Shown piece after piece: positions 1-7,462 of a stretch of DNA of 15,134 bases. The stretch spans positions 79,675 to 94,808 of the forward strand of contig DMEZ01000070.1 of assembly GCA_003450735.1 (NCBI GenBank), given 5' to 3'. The translations under genes and the position numbers were made by a program. Positions within the stretch are counted from its first letter, which is position 1. Every line of letters starts with the position of its first letter. This stretch comes from Elusimicrobiota bacterium. GTDB taxonomy: Bacteria; Elusimicrobiota; Elusimicrobia; UBA1565. Below the pieces are notes generated by a model. It was not told the DNA's origin and searched no databases. It saw nothing but the letters and a program-made list of their open reading frames with translations.

Positions 1-2410
1 GAGGCGCATGGGCGCCGGAAGGGATGGGCTTGGGCTCAGGCTCCGGAGCCCCCGCCGGTTTGGCGCCGAGCGCCTCCGCGTCCTCTCGGGAGAGCGGCTT
101 GATGTTGCGGCACTTGGGGAAGCCGGAGCAGGCCAGGAAGTGGCCGCGCTTGCCCAGCCGCATCCACATCGGACTGCTGCACTTGTTGCACTTGCGCTCG
201 GTGAGCACGGGCCGCGAGCCCTCGATCTTATGCCCCTCCGCGTCGAGCGAGTAGGTGTTCCGGCAGCCCGGGTAGCCCGAGCAGGCCAAAAAGCGCCCCT
301 TGCGGCCCATCCGGATGACCATCCCCTTGCCGCAGAGGTCGCATTTCTCGTCGGTCTGCTGGGGGACGATCCGCTTGCCCTCGGCGTCGATCTGGGCCTT
401 GCCCTTGCACTTGGGGAAGCGGGAGCAGGAAAGGTACTTGCCGAAGCGGCTCTCGCGGATGAGCATCTTCTCGCCGCAGAGCGGACAGATCTCGTCGCTC
501 TCCTGGGGCTTGGCCCGGGAGTCCTCCATCTGGACATGGGCCTCCTTGAGGGCGGACATCAGCGGGCCGTAGAAGTTGCGCACGATGGCCTGCCAGCGCT
601 GCTTGCCCTCGGCCACGTCGTCGAGCTGCTCCTCGACCTGGGCCGTGTAGCTGAGGCTGAGCTGCTCCGGGAAGTGCGCCTGGAGCTTCTCGACCACCAT
701 GCGTCCGAGGTCGGTGGGCGAGAGGCGGCGGTCCTTCGGCGCGCGGTCCACGTAGCCGCGCTCGAGGACCGTCTTGATGGTCGGGGCGTACGTGGAAGGC
801 CGCCCGATGCCGTGGCGCTCCAGCGCGCGGATGAGGCTCGCCTCGTTGTAGGACGGAGGAGGGGAGGTGTTGTGCTCGACGGGCTCGAACCCCTCGAGCT
901 TGAGGACGTCCCCGATGTTGATGTCCGGCAGGCGGCCCTGGCCCTCCTCGTCGTCGGAGTCCTCGGCGGCGGCCTCCTCGGCCTCGACCTGCCAGACCTT
1001 CAGGAAGCCGTCGAACTTCTGCACGCTCCCGTTGGCCCGGAAGAGGGCCTCGCCGCAGCGGATGTCGGCCGAGACCGTGTCGAAGACCGCCTCGGCCATC
1101 TGGCTGGCCACGAAGCGCTTGTAGACGAGGTCGTAGAGCTTGAACTGCTCGGGGGACAGGCTCTTGCGCACGCTCTCCGGCGAGCGGGACGAGCTCGTCG
1201 GGCGGATGGCCTCATGGGCCTCCTGGGCGCCCCGGACCTTGGAGGTGTAGACCGGCGGCGCGGCGGGGGCGTAGTCCGCGCCGAAGCGCTCGAGGATGAA
1301 CTTGCGGGCCTCCTCCTGGGCGATGGTCGCGACGGAGACCGAGTCGGTCCTCATGTAGGTGATGAGGCCCACGGGCTCGCCCTCGCCGATGTCCACGCCT
1401 TCGTAGAGGCTCTGCGCCACGAGCATCGTCCGGTCGGCCGAGAAGCCCAGGCGCTGGGAGGCGGCCTGCTGGAGCGTGCTCGTGATGAAGGGCGGCTGGG
1501 GGCGGCGCCGGACGTCCTTGCGCTTGACCTCGGCCACGTCGAAGGGCTTCCCCGAGAGCTCGGCCGAGACGGCGTCGAGGGCGGCCCGGTCGGGGAAGAG
1601 GCTGGTCTTGATGCGGTACTCCTCGGAGAAGAGGGGGATGGTGCGGCTGAGCTCCACCTTCTCCCCCTTCCACTGCACCAGACGCGCCTGGAAGACCGGA
1701 GGCTGGCCGGGCTTCTCCAGCCGGGCGGCCAGGGTCCAGTAGGCCTCGGACTTGAACTGGGCGACCTCCTTCTCCCTTTCGACTAGGAGGCGGACGGCCA
1801 CCGACTGCACCCGGCCCGCGGAGAGCCCGCGGCGGATCTTCTTCCAGAGCAGGGGCGAGAGCTTGTAGCCGAGCAGGCGGTCGATGACGCGCCGCGCCTG
1901 CTGGGCCTGGACGAGGTCCATGTCCACGGAGCGGGGGTTCTTGAGCGCCTCCTGGATGGCCTGCGGGGTGATCTCGTGGAAGGTGATGCGGCGGGCGCGC
2001 TCGGGCTCCAGCTCGAGGATCTGCACGAGGTGCCAGGCGATGGACTCGCCCTCGCGGTCATGGTCGGTGGCGAGGTAGACGTACTCGGCCTCTTCGGCGA
2101 GGCGCTTGAGCTCCGGCAAAAGCTTGCGTGTGCGCGCGAGCAGGATGTAGGTCGGCTCGAAGTCCTTGGCCTCGTCGACGCCGAGCTTCTTCTCGGGCAG
2201 GTCGCGGACGTGCCCGAAGGAGCTGGCGACGACGTAGCCCTTCTTGAGGAAGCGGGAGATGGTGCGCTGCTTGGCCGGCGACTCGACGATGACCAAGCTG
2301 GCGCCCGAGGGGGCTGGAGCGCCGCCCGCCTCCGGCGCGGGAACCGCGGCCTTGGCCTTCGCCTTCGCCTTGGAAGGAGTTTTTTTCTTCGTCGTCTTAC
2401 GTTCGGGCAT
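1..2410 (-). CDS. topA: DNA topoisomerase I (type IA), 3' end beyond the window
   Basis: Relaxes negatively supercoiled DNA by passing one strand through a transient single-strand break held by a 5'-phosphotyrosine. 803 codons are visible with no stop, so the extreme C-terminus is missing. After a Lys-rich N-terminal extension (residues 1-23) comes the Toprim core with VIVESPAK and the acidic motif DHDREGE. The catalytic tyrosine is Y352 in TYMRTDS; SAGRVQS and GRPSTYA, both typical of the family, are also present. Three four-cysteine zinc ribbons follow, starting at C642, C690 and C741, as in the enterobacterial enzyme. The ATG at 2410 overlaps the end of dprA by 14 bases and has no clear Shine-Dalgarno, so coupling to dprA or another start is possible. 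An AT-rich spot inside dprA could carry a separate promoter. Identification is secure. Confidence 0.97.
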   Translation of the reverse strand, partial: MPERKTTKKKTPSKAKAKAKAAVPAPEAGGAPAPSGASLVIVESPAKQRTISRFLKKGYVVASSFGHVRDLPEKKLGVDEAKDFEPTYILLARTRKLLPELKRLAEEAEYVYLATDHDREGESIAWHLVQILELEPERARRITFHEITPQAIQEALKNPRSVDMDLVQAQQARRVIDRLLGYKLSPLLWKKIRRGLSAGRVQSVAVRLLVEREKEVAQFKSEAYWTLAARLEKPGQPPVFQARLVQWKGEKVELSRTIPLFSEEYRIKTSLFPDRAALDAVSAELSGKPFDVAEVKRKDVRRRPQPPFITSTLQQAASQRLGFSADRTMLVAQSLYEGVDIGEGEPVGLITYMRTDSVSVATIAQEEARKFILERFGADYAPAAPPVYTSKVRGAQEAHEAIRPTSSSRSPESVRKSLSPEQFKLYDLVYKRFVASQMAEAVFDTVSADIRCGEALFRANGSVQKFDGFLKVWQVEAEEAAAEDSDDEEGQGRLPDINIGDVLKLEGFEPVEHNTSPPPSYNEASLIRALERHGIGRPSTYAPTIKTVLERGYVDRAPKDRRLSPTDLGRMVVEKLQAHFPEQLSLSYTAQVEEQLDDVAEGKQRWQAIVRNFYGPLMSALKEAHVQMEDSRAKPQESDEICPLCGEKMLIRESRFGKYLSCSRFPKCKGKAQIDAEGKRIVPQQTDEKCDLCGKGMVIRMGRKGRFLACSGYPGCRNTYSLDAEGHKIEGSRPVLTERKCNKCSSPMWMRLGKRGHFLACSGFPKCRNIKPLSREDAEALGAKPAGAPEPEPKPIPSGAHAP

Positions 2411-3293
2411 ATCGTTGACCAGGGGCTGAGAGGATGCGGCCGCGGCCCTCGAGCTCGGTCAGGGAGCGCAGAAGCCGGGGCGTCGGCCACCCCGTCTCTT
2501 CCGACAACTCCTCCAAGCTCAAGGAACCTCCGGCCAGCAAGGCCATGATGCGGCCTTCTTCCGCGCCGAGCCCAGCGCCAACGCCCGGCGACGGGGTGTC
2601 ATTATAGGATAAAAGTTCTTCATTTCCTCTATTAGCGTCCTGGACCAGGGCCGGGATCTCGCTCAGCACATCGTCCAAGTCCCGGGCCATGAGCGCGCCC
2701 TGGCGGAGCAGTTCCAGCGGCCCTTCGCTCATGGGAGAGTCGGCGGGCCCGGGCACCGCGAACACCTCGCGGCCCTGCCCCAGCGCGGCCTTCGCCGTGA
2801 TGAGGGCCCCGGACTTGGGGCCCCCCTCCACCACCACGGTGCCCCAGGAAAGGCCCGAGACGATGCGGTTGCGCCTTGGGAAATGGAAGGGCTTGGGCTC
2901 GGCGTCGGGGGGCAGTTCGCTGAGGAGCGCGCCCCCGCCGCGGACGATGGCCTCGGCCAGTTTCGCGTTCTCCTGGGGATAGACCCGGTCGAGTCCGCTG
3001 CCGAGCACGGCCCAGGTGAGGCCGCCGGCCGCCAGGGCGGCCTGATGGGCCTCGGTGTCGATGCCCCGCGCCAGGCCGCTCACCACCACGATGCCCTGGC
3101 GCGCGCACTGTCCGGCGAGGAGGCGGGCCATGCGCCGGCCGTAGGGGGTCGGGCGGCGCGAGCCGACGATGGCGAGGGCGCCGCAGGTTTTCAGCGTCCC
3201 GCGCAGATGGAGTTCGTCGGGAGCGTCCGGGACCGAGGCCAGCAGGGCCGGATAGCCCTCGCCGCCCAGGCGCAGGAGCGCGTCCCCGTTCAC
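2397..3293 (-). CDS. dprA: DNA-processing protein DprA (Smf)
   Basis: DprA binds incoming single-stranded DNA during natural transformation and loads RecA; it is also found in species not known to be transformable. The 298-residue product has the Rossmann-like fold with AIVGSRRPTPYG (41-52), SGLARGIDTEAH (72-83), FPRRNRIVSGLS (138-149) and GALITAKAAL (162-171). A C-terminal winged-helix-like domain covers about 244-290. I chose the GTG at 3293: it overlaps the stop of the upstream XRE gene in a GTGA junction, and GGGGAGGAG lies just upstream. A frame open further to 3425 adds 44 low-complexity residues read across the XRE gene and is unlikely to be translated. The linker at about 219-233 is coded by unusually AT-rich DNA. 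Its place directly before topA is the classic dprA-topA arrangement. Confidence 0.95.
   Translation of the reverse strand: MNGDALLRLGGEGYPALLASVPDAPDELHLRGTLKTCGALAIVGSRRPTPYGRRMARLLAGQCARQGIVVVSGLARGIDTEAHQAALAAGGLTWAVLGSGLDRVYPQENAKLAEAIVRGGGALLSELPPDAEPKPFHFPRRNRIVSGLSWGTVVVEGGPKSGALITAKAALGQGREVFAVPGPADSPMSEGPLELLRQGALMARDLDDVLSEIPALVQDANRGNEELLSYNDTPSPGVGAGLGAEEGRIMALLAGGSLSLEELSEETGWPTPRLLRSLTELEGRGRILSAPGQRYART
2601..2606 (-). promoter_or_regulatory. candidate -10 element of an internal promoter ahead of topA
   Basis: Read on the minus strand these bases are a perfect TATAAT. They sit in an AT-rich patch of about 35 bases (2601-2635) that stands out from the surrounding GC-rich DNA. 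The topA start codon is about 190 bases downstream. No convincing -35 box lies 16-18 bases upstream and there is no extended -10 TGn. The patch also codes for the DprA linker, where residues such as Asn, Tyr and Leu could by themselves lower the GC content, so this is only a candidate. Confidence 0.25.
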
Positions 3294-3682
3294 AGGAGCT
3301 CCTCCCCGAAAGAGCGTTCGGGATGGACGGATGGGAGCGGCTGCGCCGCGGGCCTGCACCGCTGGCCGGTGAGGGCCTCGTGGACTTGGCAGAACAGGTT
3401 TTCGTCCTGCAGGAGCCTCCCCCATTCCCCCGGGATGCGCCCGGCGGCGACGATGAGCCGCGGCGCATCCAGGCCCAGCGCCGCGGCCAGCCGCCGCAAG
3501 GCGTCCTCCTCGGCCGGCGGGCTGCGCTTGCCGGCCAGGACCTTGGAGAAGAACGAAGGGTCGAGCCCCGCCTCCCGGCAGAGCGCCCGCAGCCCTAAGC
3601 CGCGCTCGCGCATCTTCTCCTGCACGAGCTCGGAGAAGGCGTGCGAACCCTCCGGGAGACTACTTGAACTTGATGATCTCAT
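3290..3682 (-). CDS. small XRE-family helix-turn-helix protein
   Basis: A 130-residue protein with one Cro/CI-type helix-turn-helix domain at about residues 14-72. The recognition region reads LCREAGLDPSFFSKVLAGKR and the domain ends in LRRLAAALGLD, the usual closing helix of this family. The tail (73-130) has two cysteines and no recognised motif. The ATG at 3682 lies inside the 3' end of the TPR gene (23-base overlap) with only a weak GAGAAG in front. The stop overlaps the dprA start in GTGA, so translation is probably coupled to dprA. Position suggests a regulator co-expressed with dprA, possibly autoregulating the cluster. That role is inference, as no operator was identified. Confidence 0.8.
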   Translation of the reverse strand: MRSSSSSSLPEGSHAFSELVQEKMRERGLGLRALCREAGLDPSFFSKVLAGKRSPPAEEDALRRLAAALGLDAPRLIVAAGRIPGEWGRLLQDENLFCQVHEALTGQRCRPAAQPLPSVHPERSFGEELL

Positions 3683-4055
3683 GCTTCTCGCGGACGATCT
3701 CGGCGTCCGGCCCGCTGGGGTACTCGTCCAGATAGCGCTGGAAGCTGGTCCGGGCCTCTTCCCACTTGCTCTGCTCGGAGTAGGCCGTCCCGATGCGCAA
3801 AAGCGCCTTCGGCGCGTACTGGCAGGTGGGGTAGTCGGTAAGCAGCTGGGTGAAGGCCTCGATGGACTCGGGGTACCTGCTCTTGAGGTACTGGCTCATC
3901 CCCGCCATGTACTCGAGCTTGGGGGAATATTCGGAGCTCGGATGGCTCTTGGCGAACTTAAGCACGTCCTTGTAGGTGTAGTGGGTGTTGATATAGACGC
4001 CAAGGCCCACGATGACGGCCAGGGTGATGAACCATTTCTTGAGGTCGAGCTCCAT
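3660..4055 (-). CDS. membrane-anchored TPR-repeat protein
   Basis: A 131-residue protein starting MELDLKKWF, with one hydrophobic segment at about residues 8-21 (WFITLAVIVGLGVY) and a short periplasmic-type domain. Residues 45-125 form two to three tetratricopeptide-like helical pairs, with recognisable pieces YPESIEAFTQLLTDYP and WEEARTSFQRYLDEYP. This is the pattern of BamD/CpoB-type TPR proteins, but it is much shorter than either. It is probably a protein-protein scaffold at the inner membrane. The start is well supported: GGAGG lies 6 bases before the ATG, and the gene begins one base after the stop of the LysM gene. That spacing suggests these two envelope genes are made together. No specific partner can be named. 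Confidence 0.8.
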   Translation of the reverse strand: MELDLKKWFITLAVIVGLGVYINTHYTYKDVLKFAKSHPSSEYSPKLEYMAGMSQYLKSRYPESIEAFTQLLTDYPTCQYAPKALLRIGTAYSEQSKWEEARTSFQRYLDEYPSGPDAEIVREKHEIIKFK

Positions 4056-4056
4056 G

Positions 4057-4836
4057 TCAATCCTCCATTTTCAGCAGGTCGCCGGGCTGGATGGTGTCGC
4101 CGGAATCGACGATCAGCACGCGGTAGACCCCGTTGGCCAGCTTTCGGACGACTTCCACCTGCCCGACCTTGTGCACATAGATCGCGTTGTGGTCCGTATC
4201 GGCCTCGGTGGGCGCGGCGCGGCGGTAGACGCTCAGGCGCTGACGCTTGCGCGCTTCCTTATAAAGCGTGGCGTGGACGTGCTGCCCCTCGAACACGATG
4301 GAGTCTCGCCCCCCCTCCATCTCCCGGATCTCACCGTCCGCGGTCCAGCCCGCGGGCATGACCATGCGGTAGACCGCGGGGCTCTGCCCGGTCATCCCAT
4401 CCGGCATCCGGGCCGAGAGAGAGTCGGGGAGGGTGATCCCGTCTCCACGGGTCGGATCGTACTTGGGCTGGGGCGGCGGCGCCGCCGCTTTCACGGGCTT
4501 GGGCGGCGGGGCGGGAGCGGGGGCCGGCGCCGGTTCAGGCGGCTTGGGCGGCTCCTCCTTCGCGGGTTCGGGCTCCGCAGCCTCAACGGCCGGCTCATCG
4601 GCCGGGATCAGAAGCACCTGGCCCGGGTAGATCCAGTGCGGGTCCTTCACGTTCGGGGCCGGATTGGCCTCGGCGATGCGCCGCCACTTGAAGTGGGTGC
4701 CGTAGTAGTGCATGGCGAGGTCCCACATCGTGTCCTGGGGCACCACGGTATGGTGGGCCGACTCCTTGAGCGTTTTCTCCTCCGCGAAGAGCGGGAGGGC
4801 CAGCAGGCAAACCAGGGCCATCATGCATTTCTTCAT
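4057..4836 (-). CDS. secreted LysM-domain protein with Pro-rich linker
   Basis: A 259-residue exported protein. MKKCMMALVCLLALPLFA is a cleavable signal peptide with the cut after about residue 18. A single LysM domain (about 29-78, with HTVVPQDTMWDLAMHYYG and IYPGQVLLIP) should bind peptidoglycan. Residues 81-125 are a Pro/Ala/Glu-rich spacer. The C-terminal part (about 150-259) ends in a beta-rich region with RLSVYRR, VGQVEVVRKL and IQPGDLLKM, resembling the FlgT C-terminal fold; this is a by-eye match. I chose the ATG at 4836 because it overlaps the comM stop as ATGA and gives a clean signal peptide. An in-frame ATG at 4848 would add four residues. It lies immediately before the TPR gene. 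Confidence 0.85.
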   Translation of the reverse strand: MKKCMMALVCLLALPLFAEEKTLKESAHHTVVPQDTMWDLAMHYYGTHFKWRRIAEANPAPNVKDPHWIYPGQVLLIPADEPAVEAAEPEPAKEEPPKPPEPAPAPAPAPPPKPVKAAAPPPQPKYDPTRGDGITLPDSLSARMPDGMTGQSPAVYRMVMPAGWTADGEIREMEGGRDSIVFEGQHVHATLYKEARKRQRLSVYRRAAPTEADTDHNAIYVHKVGQVEVVRKLANGVYRVLIVDSGDTIQPGDLLKMED

Positions 4837-6338
4837 AGTGTTTCCCATTTTCCCATAAAACCGGCCGCTTCGGCCAGATGTCCGCGCCGGACGGCGCCGC
4901 TCTCCTCGAGGTCGGCGACCGTCCGGGCCGACCTCAGAAGCCGGTCGAGGCTCCTGGGGGAGAGGCTCCGCCGGGAGAGGCTTTCAAGCAGGCTCCAGCC
5001 TTCCGAGTCGATCCGGCAGGCCTCCCGAGCTTCCTTCGGACTCAAGAGCGTGTTGGGCTTCGAGCGCCCCTGTCGGGAGGCGAAGGCGCGGGCCTTCAAA
5101 ACGCGCTCCCGGACGGCCGAGGAGGGCTCTCCGGGCTTCGCCGAGCCCCACTCCCCGAAAGGCAGCGGAGCGAGGTCGACCTGCAGGTCGATGCGCTCGC
5201 GCATGGGCCCCGATACCGTCCCCCGGTAGCGGCGGATGACGGGCTCCGAGCACAGACAGCGACGCTTGGGGTGCCCCAGGTAGCCGCAGGGGCAGGGGTT
5301 CATCGCGGCGACGAGGGTGAACTCGGCGGGGAACACCGCGCTCTCGCGCAGGCGCGTGACCGTGACCGTGCGGTCCTCGAGGGGCTGGCGCAGGGTCTCC
5401 AGGGTGTCCCGGCCGAACTCGGGGAACTCATCGAGGAAGAGCACCCCGCGGTGGGCCAGGGTCACCTCGCCGGGGCGGGCGTTGCCGCCCCCTCCGATGA
5501 GCGCCGTCGCGGTGGCCGTGTGGTGCGGGGCGCGGAAAGGCCGTTTGCGCAGGAGCCCCGCGCCGGCGGGCAGCAGGCCGCAGACCGAGTAGACCCGGGT
5601 GACCTCCAGGGATTCTTCCTGGGTCAGGGGCGGGAGGACGCCGATGAGCCGGCGAGCGAGCATGGACTTGCCGCAGCCGGGCGGGCCGCTCATGAGCAGG
5701 CTGTGCCCTCCCGCCGCGGCGATTTCGAGGGCCCGGCGCGCGAGCGCCTGGCCGCGCACCTCCGAGAGGTCGAACTCCTCCTGCTGGACGGACTCCGGGA
5801 CTGATTCCTCGACGCTCTTCTCCCGGAGTCCTCGGAGCACCTCCGCGGCCTCTTTGAGGGAAGACACCCCGTAAGCTTCCAGCCCCGGCACGGCGGAGGC
5901 CTCGCCCAGGTTGGCCCGCGGAACCACCACCCCGCGAAGCCCCCTCGCGCGAGCCGAGGACGCCATGGCGAGCACCCCGGAGACGGGCCGCACCGAGCCG
6001 TCCAGAGCGAGTTCGCCCAGAAAGCAGAGGCCTTCGGAAGGGGTGTCCGGAAGCACCTGCTCCGAGGCGATAAGGGTCCCCAGGGCGATGGGCAGGTCGA
6101 ACTGGGTGCCGCCCTTCCTTAGTTCAGCGGGGGCGAGGTTGACCGTGACCCGCCGGCAGGGGAACTCGAAGCCGGAGTTGCGCACCGCCGAGACCACCCG
6201 CTCGCGGGCCTCGCGCACCGAGCTGTCGGGGAGGCCCACCGTGTTGACGCAGGGCAGGCCGTTCGTGAGATCGAGCTCGACCGCGACGAGGAAGCCGTCG
6301 ATCCCGCGCACCGCCGCCGACCAGACCTTGGAGAGCAT
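4833..6338 (-). CDS. comM: YifB/ComM family AAA+ ATPase (Mg-chelatase-like)
   Basis: ComM is a hexameric helicase that promotes branch migration during natural transformation; homologues are widespread also in non-competent bacteria, often annotated as magnesium-chelatase-like. The 501-residue length is normal for the family. The N-terminal Lon-protease-like ChlI domain (about 1-165) includes VGLPDSSVREARERV and VTVNLAPAELRKGG. The AAA+ domain has Walker A GPPGCGKS (218-225), RPFRAPHHTAT (266-276), Walker B VLFLDEF (299-305) and the cysteine cluster CPCG (349-352) with C361 and C363. The C-terminal helical domain includes SPRSLDRLLRSARTVADL. The ATG at 6338 matches the usual family N-terminus; an in-frame GTG at 6344 would add two residues. 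Its presence near dprA suggests a transformation-related group. Confidence 0.95.
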   Translation of the reverse strand: MLSKVWSAAVRGIDGFLVAVELDLTNGLPCVNTVGLPDSSVREARERVVSAVRNSGFEFPCRRVTVNLAPAELRKGGTQFDLPIALGTLIASEQVLPDTPSEGLCFLGELALDGSVRPVSGVLAMASSARARGLRGVVVPRANLGEASAVPGLEAYGVSSLKEAAEVLRGLREKSVEESVPESVQQEEFDLSEVRGQALARRALEIAAAGGHSLLMSGPPGCGKSMLARRLIGVLPPLTQEESLEVTRVYSVCGLLPAGAGLLRKRPFRAPHHTATATALIGGGGNARPGEVTLAHRGVLFLDEFPEFGRDTLETLRQPLEDRTVTVTRLRESAVFPAEFTLVAAMNPCPCGYLGHPKRRCLCSEPVIRRYRGTVSGPMRERIDLQVDLAPLPFGEWGSAKPGEPSSAVRERVLKARAFASRQGRSKPNTLLSPKEAREACRIDSEGWSLLESLSRRSLSPRSLDRLLRSARTVADLEESGAVRRGHLAEAAGFMGKWETL

Positions 6339-6339
6339 A

Positions 6340-6359
6340 CCCACAAGTACGTATGTGGG
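6340..6359. promoter_or_regulatory. inverted repeat between divergent comM and SGNH genes
   Basis: Arms CCCACA (6340-6345) and TGTGGG (6354-6359) are perfect complements separated by 8 bases that contain the palindrome TACGTA (6348-6353). The element lies in the 59-base gap between two divergent start codons and directly abuts the comM ATG. It could be an operator or an RNA hairpin controlling comM translation. No known regulator site was recognised. Confidence 0.35.
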
Positions 6360-6383
6360 CCCTAAAAAGTTCCATCAAAGTTG

Positions 6384-6389
6384 TAGAAT
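6384..6389 (+). promoter_or_regulatory. candidate -10 box for the SGNH hydrolase gene
   Basis: TAGAAT, one base from the consensus TATAAT, ends 8 bases before the preferred ATG at 6398. Transcription from it would start about 6395-6398 and give a leaderless or nearly leaderless mRNA. This would fit the absence of a Shine-Dalgarno sequence in front of that ATG. No good -35 box was found. Confidence 0.25.
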
Positions 6390-6397
6390 CCGAACCG

Positions 6398-7462
6398 ATG
6401 GAGAAGCCCCCCTCGCGCCGCCTCGTCCTGGCCCTCATCGCGGGCTCGACCCTGCTCGCCCTCGCGGCCCTCGAGTTCCTGGTCCGCTTCCTGCCCGACG
6501 CGCAGACGATGCTTGTCGAGCCCTCCTCCATCCCGGGGGTGGGCTACCAGCTGGTGCCGGACATGACCGCCTGCTCCATGCACGGCCGCTTCCATATAAA
6601 CAAATGGGGCTTCCGGGGACCTGAGTATCCCATGGAGAAGCCCCCGGGCACCTTCCGCTTGCTCGCCCTGGGCGACTCGGTGCTCTACGGGGACAGCGCC
6701 AAAGAGAACGACGTCACCCAGTCCTTGGGCCGCCTGCTCGACGCGGCCCCCCCCAAGGGCTTCGAGCGCGTCCAGAGCATCAACACCTCGGTGCCCAGCT
6801 ACTCCACCTGCCAGGAGCTCGCTCTCCTTAATGGACTCGCCGACAAGTTCAGCCCCGACCTCGTCCTGGTCGGCTACGTGATGAACGACCCGGAAGGCGC
6901 CCGGGTGCCCTTCGGCCTGGACATCGCGACGGGGCGCATCGCGTGGCGCTACCGGGCCTACCACTTCGTCAAGCAGAGGCTCTACCTGGTGAAGTACGTG
7001 GTCGCCAAGCTCTCCCCCCTCGTCTTCCGCCTGCGCGGGGGCTTCAAGCAGTTCGGCCCGGCGCAGAACCCGGGCCGCACGGAAGACTACACGATGGCCA
7101 TCCATGACCCCCAGGGGCCATTCTGGCCGGCCTGCGCGCGCTGCATCGAGGGGCTGGGAGAGTATCAGCGGAAGACGGGGACCCCCGTCCTGTTCGCCAT
7201 CTTCCCGCTGTTGAAGAGCATGGACTTCAAGCCGCTGGAGGACGCCTACCGGCAGGTGGAGAGGACGGCCAGGGCGGCCGGCCTGGAGACGGTCAACCTC
7301 TACCCGGAATTCGCCAAGCTGACGCCCGCGGAACTCTCGGAGCTGGCCGGCGACGGCGTGCACCCCTCCGAGAAGGGCCACCTCTTCATCGCCCAGGCCC
7401 TGCAGCGCCGGCTGGCGGCCCGTCCCGCCATGATGACGGGACGGGGCCGCTACAAACCCTAA
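6398..7462 (+). CDS. membrane-anchored SGNH/GDSL-family hydrolase
   Basis: A 354-residue protein and the only plus-strand gene here. One membrane-spanning segment (about 9-32) is followed by an SGNH-type domain on the outer side. Block I is LGDSVLYGD, with S94 the expected nucleophile. INTSVPSYS lies at about 128-136, the block III asparagine is probably N163 (GYVMND), and block V is DGVHPSEKGH with D319 and H322. Family members are esterases or O-acetyl transferases/deacetylases, often acting on polysaccharides or peptidoglycan; the substrate here is unknown. The ATG at 6398 gives a normal basic N-terminus before the membrane helix. An in-frame ATG at 6353 adds 15 residues and would run through the inverted repeat. 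Its stop overlaps that of the converging csgG-like gene. Confidence 0.85.
   Translation: MEKPPSRRLVLALIAGSTLLALAALEFLVRFLPDAQTMLVEPSSIPGVGYQLVPDMTACSMHGRFHINKWGFRGPEYPMEKPPGTFRLLALGDSVLYGDSAKENDVTQSLGRLLDAAPPKGFERVQSINTSVPSYSTCQELALLNGLADKFSPDLVLVGYVMNDPEGARVPFGLDIATGRIAWRYRAYHFVKQRLYLVKYVVAKLSPLVFRLRGGFKQFGPAQNPGRTEDYTMAIHDPQGPFWPACARCIEGLGEYQRKTGTPVLFAIFPLLKSMDFKPLEDAYRQVERTARAAGLETVNLYPEFAKLTPAELSELAGDGVHPSEKGHLFIAQALQRRLAARPAMMTGRGRYKP
7421..7443. terminator. GC-rich hairpin at the convergent gene ends
   Basis: CGTCCCG (7421-7427) and CGGGACG (7437-7443) form a perfect 7-base stem with a 9-base loop. It lies within the last codons of the SGNH gene and 16 bases past the stop of the minus-strand csgG-like gene. 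It could slow or end transcription of the long minus operon. Neither strand has a U-run after the stem, so an intrinsic terminator is not established. Confidence 0.25.

Noticed and set aside
8..1786. 592-codon open frame on the plus strand
   Set aside because: It lies antisense to topA, whose catalytic motifs and zinc ribbons are clear. The product is Leu/Gly/Ala/Arg-rich low complexity, typical of the shadow of a GC-rich gene.
1783..2490. 235-codon minus-strand frame overlapping the start of topA
   Set aside because: Arg/Pro/Ser-rich product in a different frame from topA, with no domain; a codon-bias shadow.
3294..3425. 44-residue N-terminal extension of DprA
   Set aside because: It reads through the XRE gene in another frame and is Pro/Arg-rich. 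The GTG at 3293 has a good Shine-Dalgarno and a GTGA overlap.
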